Positions 5,070 through 6,946 of a stretch of DNA of 6,946 nt are shown piece after piece. The notes under the pieces are model-generated. The model had not been told where the DNA came from and did no database searches. It was given only the letters and a program-made list of their open reading frames with translations. The first letter of the stretch is position 1. Each line of letters opens with the position of its first letter. The DNA comes from LMUY01 sp964245495 (GTDB lineage Bacteria > Pseudomonadota > Alphaproteobacteria > Acetobacterales > Acetobacteraceae), in NCBI GenBank assembly GCA_964245495.1, contig CAXTNC010000174.1, forward strand, positions 1 to 6,946. Direction: 5' to 3'. A program made the position numbers and the translations under genes.

Positions 5070-6077
5070 ATGGCAACGGGCAGGCTGCGCCATTCGCTCG
5101 CGTCCTTCGCGGCCGTGCTGCTCGTGCCGGCTGTTCTCGCAGCGCCTGGACAGGACAGGGCCGCCATCTTGTTGCCCGGCAGCATCAACGACCAGAGCTG
5201 GAATGCGCTGGGCTATGCGATCCTGCAAAGCCTGAAGCCGCTCGGCTTCGAGACCGCCTACTCCGAGAACGTGGCCGACTCCGATGAGGCCGAGGCCCTG
5301 CGCGACTACACCAGCCGCGGCGACAGCATCGTCATGGGCCACTCCGGCCGCTTCGTCTCGGCGATGGAGCAGGTGGCGCCCGAGTTCCTGCACACCCAGT
5401 TCATCGCCATCAGCGGCAGCGAGGGCATGGCGCCCAACGTGATGTCGGTGGACTGGAACAACGCCCAGTTCGGCTGCCAATTGGGCACGCTCGCCGCCCG
5501 GATGAGCAAGACGCACAAGGTCGCCGGCGTGTATGGCCTGCAAGGCGTCCCCAACGTCACCGCCTAGGCCGGCGCATTCCGCATCTGCGCCAGCAAGGCC
5601 GGTGCAGCGGTGACGATCATCTATGTCCTCGACATGGAGGACGCCGCGGCGGCGAAGGAGGCGGCTCTGTCGCTAATCGCCGCCGGAGCCGACGTGCTGA
5701 CCGGCAAGCTCAACGCCGCGGAAACGGGCCTGGTCCAGGCAGCGAAGGAACGGCACGCCTACGTCACGGACCGTGGCCCCGACCAGACCGCCTTGGCGCC
5801 GGACGCCGTGCTGACCAACATCGTCGAGGACTGGCCGGCGATGCTCGCCTCCACGGCCGAGCAGGTGAAGGTGGGCAAGCTGTCCGGCAGCTTCGTGCTC
5901 TATGGCTACGGCACTGCACCGGTGACCGGGGCGGCGCTGGCCTACGCGCTGGGCCAGGCGTTCAACCCCGTCGTGCCGGCGGCAGTGGCGGAGGAGGTAG
6001 GTAGCATGGCGGCGAAGTTCGCCTCTGGCGCGCTGAAGGTCGTGCCGACCGAGAACGACGCCCGGCCCGGACCCTGA
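5070..6077 (+). pseudogene. BMP/PnrA-type ABC transporter substrate-binding protein, interrupted by TAG
   Basis: This would be the periplasmic binding protein of an importer of the basic membrane protein (BMP/PnrA/Med) family, whose known members mostly bind nucleosides or purines. A signal peptide is clear (MATGRLRHSLASFAAVLLVPAVLA, cleavage about residue 24). The domain starts with AAILLPGSINDQSWNALGY (about 31-49), the family's first ligand-side motif. YTSRGDSIVMGHSGRF and the hinge region KVAGVYGLQGVPNVTA follow, then TAG (5565-5567, codon 166). The same frame continues without a gap as AGAFRICASKAGAAVTIIYV, AALSLIAAGADVLTG and GSFVLYGYG to the TGA at 6075-6077. Relatives have Gln at the stop position (VTAQAGAFR), so CAG-to-TAG is the simplest cause. 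With the stop read through the length is 335 residues, normal for the family. The truncated product would lack the second lobe and could not bind substrate. Confidence 0.88.
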
Positions 6078-6106
6078 GCACGCCAGCTTGCCACAGCCTG
6101 CTTGAG

Positions 6107-6946
6107 ATGCGCGGCATCGTGCGCAGCTTCGGCACGCTGCGCGCCAATGACGGCATCGACCTTGACGTATCGCACGGCCAGATCGTCGGGCTGCTCGGCA
6201 AGAACGGCTCGGGCAAGACGACCTTGATGAAGGTGCTGTTCGGCATGCTGCCTCCCGACTCTGGCAGCATCGTCTTCCGCGGATGCGAGCTGTCCGGCCA
6301 CGGTCCGGCCGAGGCCATGGCGGCGGGCCTCGCCATGATCCACCAGCACTTCATGCTGGTCGAGGCAATGACGGTGGCGGAGAACGTCATGCTGGGCTGG
6401 CCCGAGTCAGGGCGCATCCTGCGGCGCACCGGGATTGCGGCGCGGGTGCGGGAGGCCAGCCGGCGCTTCGGCCTGGACCTCGATCCGGCGGCACGGGTCG
6501 CAGAGCTGTTGCTCGGCCACCGCCAGCGGGTGGAAATCCTGAAAGCGATCCTGCGGAATGCCGAACTGCTGATCCTGGACGAACCGACCTCCAACCTCGC
6601 GCCGTCGGAAGTTGGGGGCCTGCTCTCGGTTCTTCGCAGGTTGCGCGGCGAGGGCAAAGGGGTCGTGTTTATCACCCATAAGCTGCCCGAGGTGCTGGCA
6701 GTCTGCGACGAGGTGGTCGTGCTGCGCGCCGGGCGGGTAGCCGGCCGTCGGCCGGTTGCGGGCGCGCAGCGGGCGCAGCTTGCCGAAATGATGGTGGGCC
6801 GCGCGGTGCCGGCGGCGCACGCCTCCGTCCGGCCCCCGCTCGGGCCGGTGCGCCTGGCGGTGCGCGGGCTCCGCGCCCCGGGCCTCGCCGGCATCGACCT
6901 CGACCTGCGCGCGGATCTTGTCGATGTTGCCAAGCGGCGCCGTCAC
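6107..6946 (+). CDS. ABC transporter ATP-binding protein of the BMP/nucleoside importer, partial
   Basis: This is the cytoplasmic ATPase that would energise the importer. The frame stays open for 280 codons and leaves the window. Family members carry two ATPase domains (about 500 residues), and the second is just starting here. First domain: Walker A GKNGSGKT (31-38), Q-loop Gln80 in MIHQHFMLVEAMTVAENVMLG, signature position LLLGH (134-138) before RQRVEILKA, Walker B LLILDE (154-159), DEPTSNLAP, and the switch His191 in FITHKLPEVL. The signature deviates from LSGGQ; some relatives also deviate there, so I do not call it dead. The ATG at 6107 is 29 bases after the binding-protein stop; an upstream CTG at 6098 (LLEMRGIV) would match the usual MLEMRGI beginning. 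No good ribosome site is seen, so it may depend on coupling. The final dozen residues (DLVDVAKRRRH) no longer resemble the family. Confidence 0.86.
   Translation, partial: MRGIVRSFGTLRANDGIDLDVSHGQIVGLLGKNGSGKTTLMKVLFGMLPPDSGSIVFRGCELSGHGPAEAMAAGLAMIHQHFMLVEAMTVAENVMLGWPESGRILRRTGIAARVREASRRFGLDLDPAARVAELLLGHRQRVEILKAILRNAELLILDEPTSNLAPSEVGGLLSVLRRLRGEGKGVVFITHKLPEVLAVCDEVVVLRAGRVAGRRPVAGAQRAQLAEMMVGRAVPAAHASVRPPLGPVRLAVRGLRAPGLAGIDLDLRADLVDVAKRRRH

Noticed and set aside
4638..5543. Minus-strand open frame of 301 codons opposite the DUF3891 and binding-protein genes
   Set aside because: The plus strand has clear family motifs, a signal peptide and a ribosome site, while the minus frame has none and overlaps two genes.
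4321..5567. Stop-codon recoding (TGA as Trp or selenocysteine, TAG as pyrrolysine) to explain the two interrupted genes
   Set aside because: The two genes use different stop codons, both families have ordinary residues at these positions, no recoding element is apparent, and normal TGA and TAG/TAA stops end other genes here. Nonsense mutation or sequence error is simpler.
5610..6077. The distal half of the binding protein as an independent gene starting at GTG 5610
   Set aside because: It is in the same frame as the first half with nothing missing between them, has no signal peptide, and is only the second lobe of the fold.
6283..6681. Plus-strand open frame of 132 codons inside the ATPase region
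   Set aside because: It is in a different frame from the ATPase motifs and has Arg/Gly/Pro-rich composition. The real gene is the frame open from 6107 to the window end.
5962..6933. Minus-strand open frames opposite the ABC ATPase gene
   Set aside because: Walker A, Q-loop, Walker B and switch His are all on the plus strand. The minus frames are Arg/Ser/Pro-rich shadows.
1..6946. CRISPR array, tRNA/rRNA gene, toxin-antitoxin pair or defence system
   Set aside because: No regularly spaced repeats, no RNA gene hallmarks and no recognisable toxin, antitoxin, nuclease or defence domain were found on reading both strands.

Overview
The window is GC-rich, roughly two thirds G+C over most of its length. 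Its insertion sequences, codon use and transporter type would fit an alphaproteobacterium, perhaps of the Acetobacteraceae. That assignment is an inference from family resemblance and nothing in the window proves it. I do not see a new biological system. I see a decaying accessory region: nested insertion sequences, an orphan patch of lower GC, and a transporter locus whose first genes carry single-base disabling lesions.

Left part (about 1-3180): an apparently complete IS1182-family element (55-1506, 18-bp perfect terminal repeats, CTAG at both ends) abuts an IS630-family element (1510-2551, TA at both ends). The CTAG copies show that the IS1182 element inserted into the left junction of an IS630 element already in place. 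The IS630 transposase is split by a -1 shift and has Lys where the third catalytic Glu should be. A second, unrelated IS630-type transposase lies beyond it on the minus strand (start 3134) and is frameshifted and truncated.

Middle part (about 3180-4240): a less GC-rich stretch, near 50 % over 3841-4080. It holds a small minus-strand gene for a probable exported protein (3988-3767) and a doubtful minus-strand ORF (3754-3299). A 13-bp direct repeat with a 7-bp inverted repeat just inside it brackets this stretch.

Right part (4240-6946, plus strand): a DUF3891-type gene with an in-frame TGA at codon 28; a periplasmic BMP/PnrA-type substrate-binding protein gene with an in-frame TAG at codon 166; and, 29 bases downstream, the 5' part of its ABC ATPase gene, which runs off the window. 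The last two would form a nucleoside/purine-type import operon, probably continuing with two permeases outside the window. A good match to a sigma-54 promoter lies directly upstream of the binding-protein gene. Because the binding protein is interrupted, the operon is probably not functional unless the stop is suppressed or is a sequencing error.
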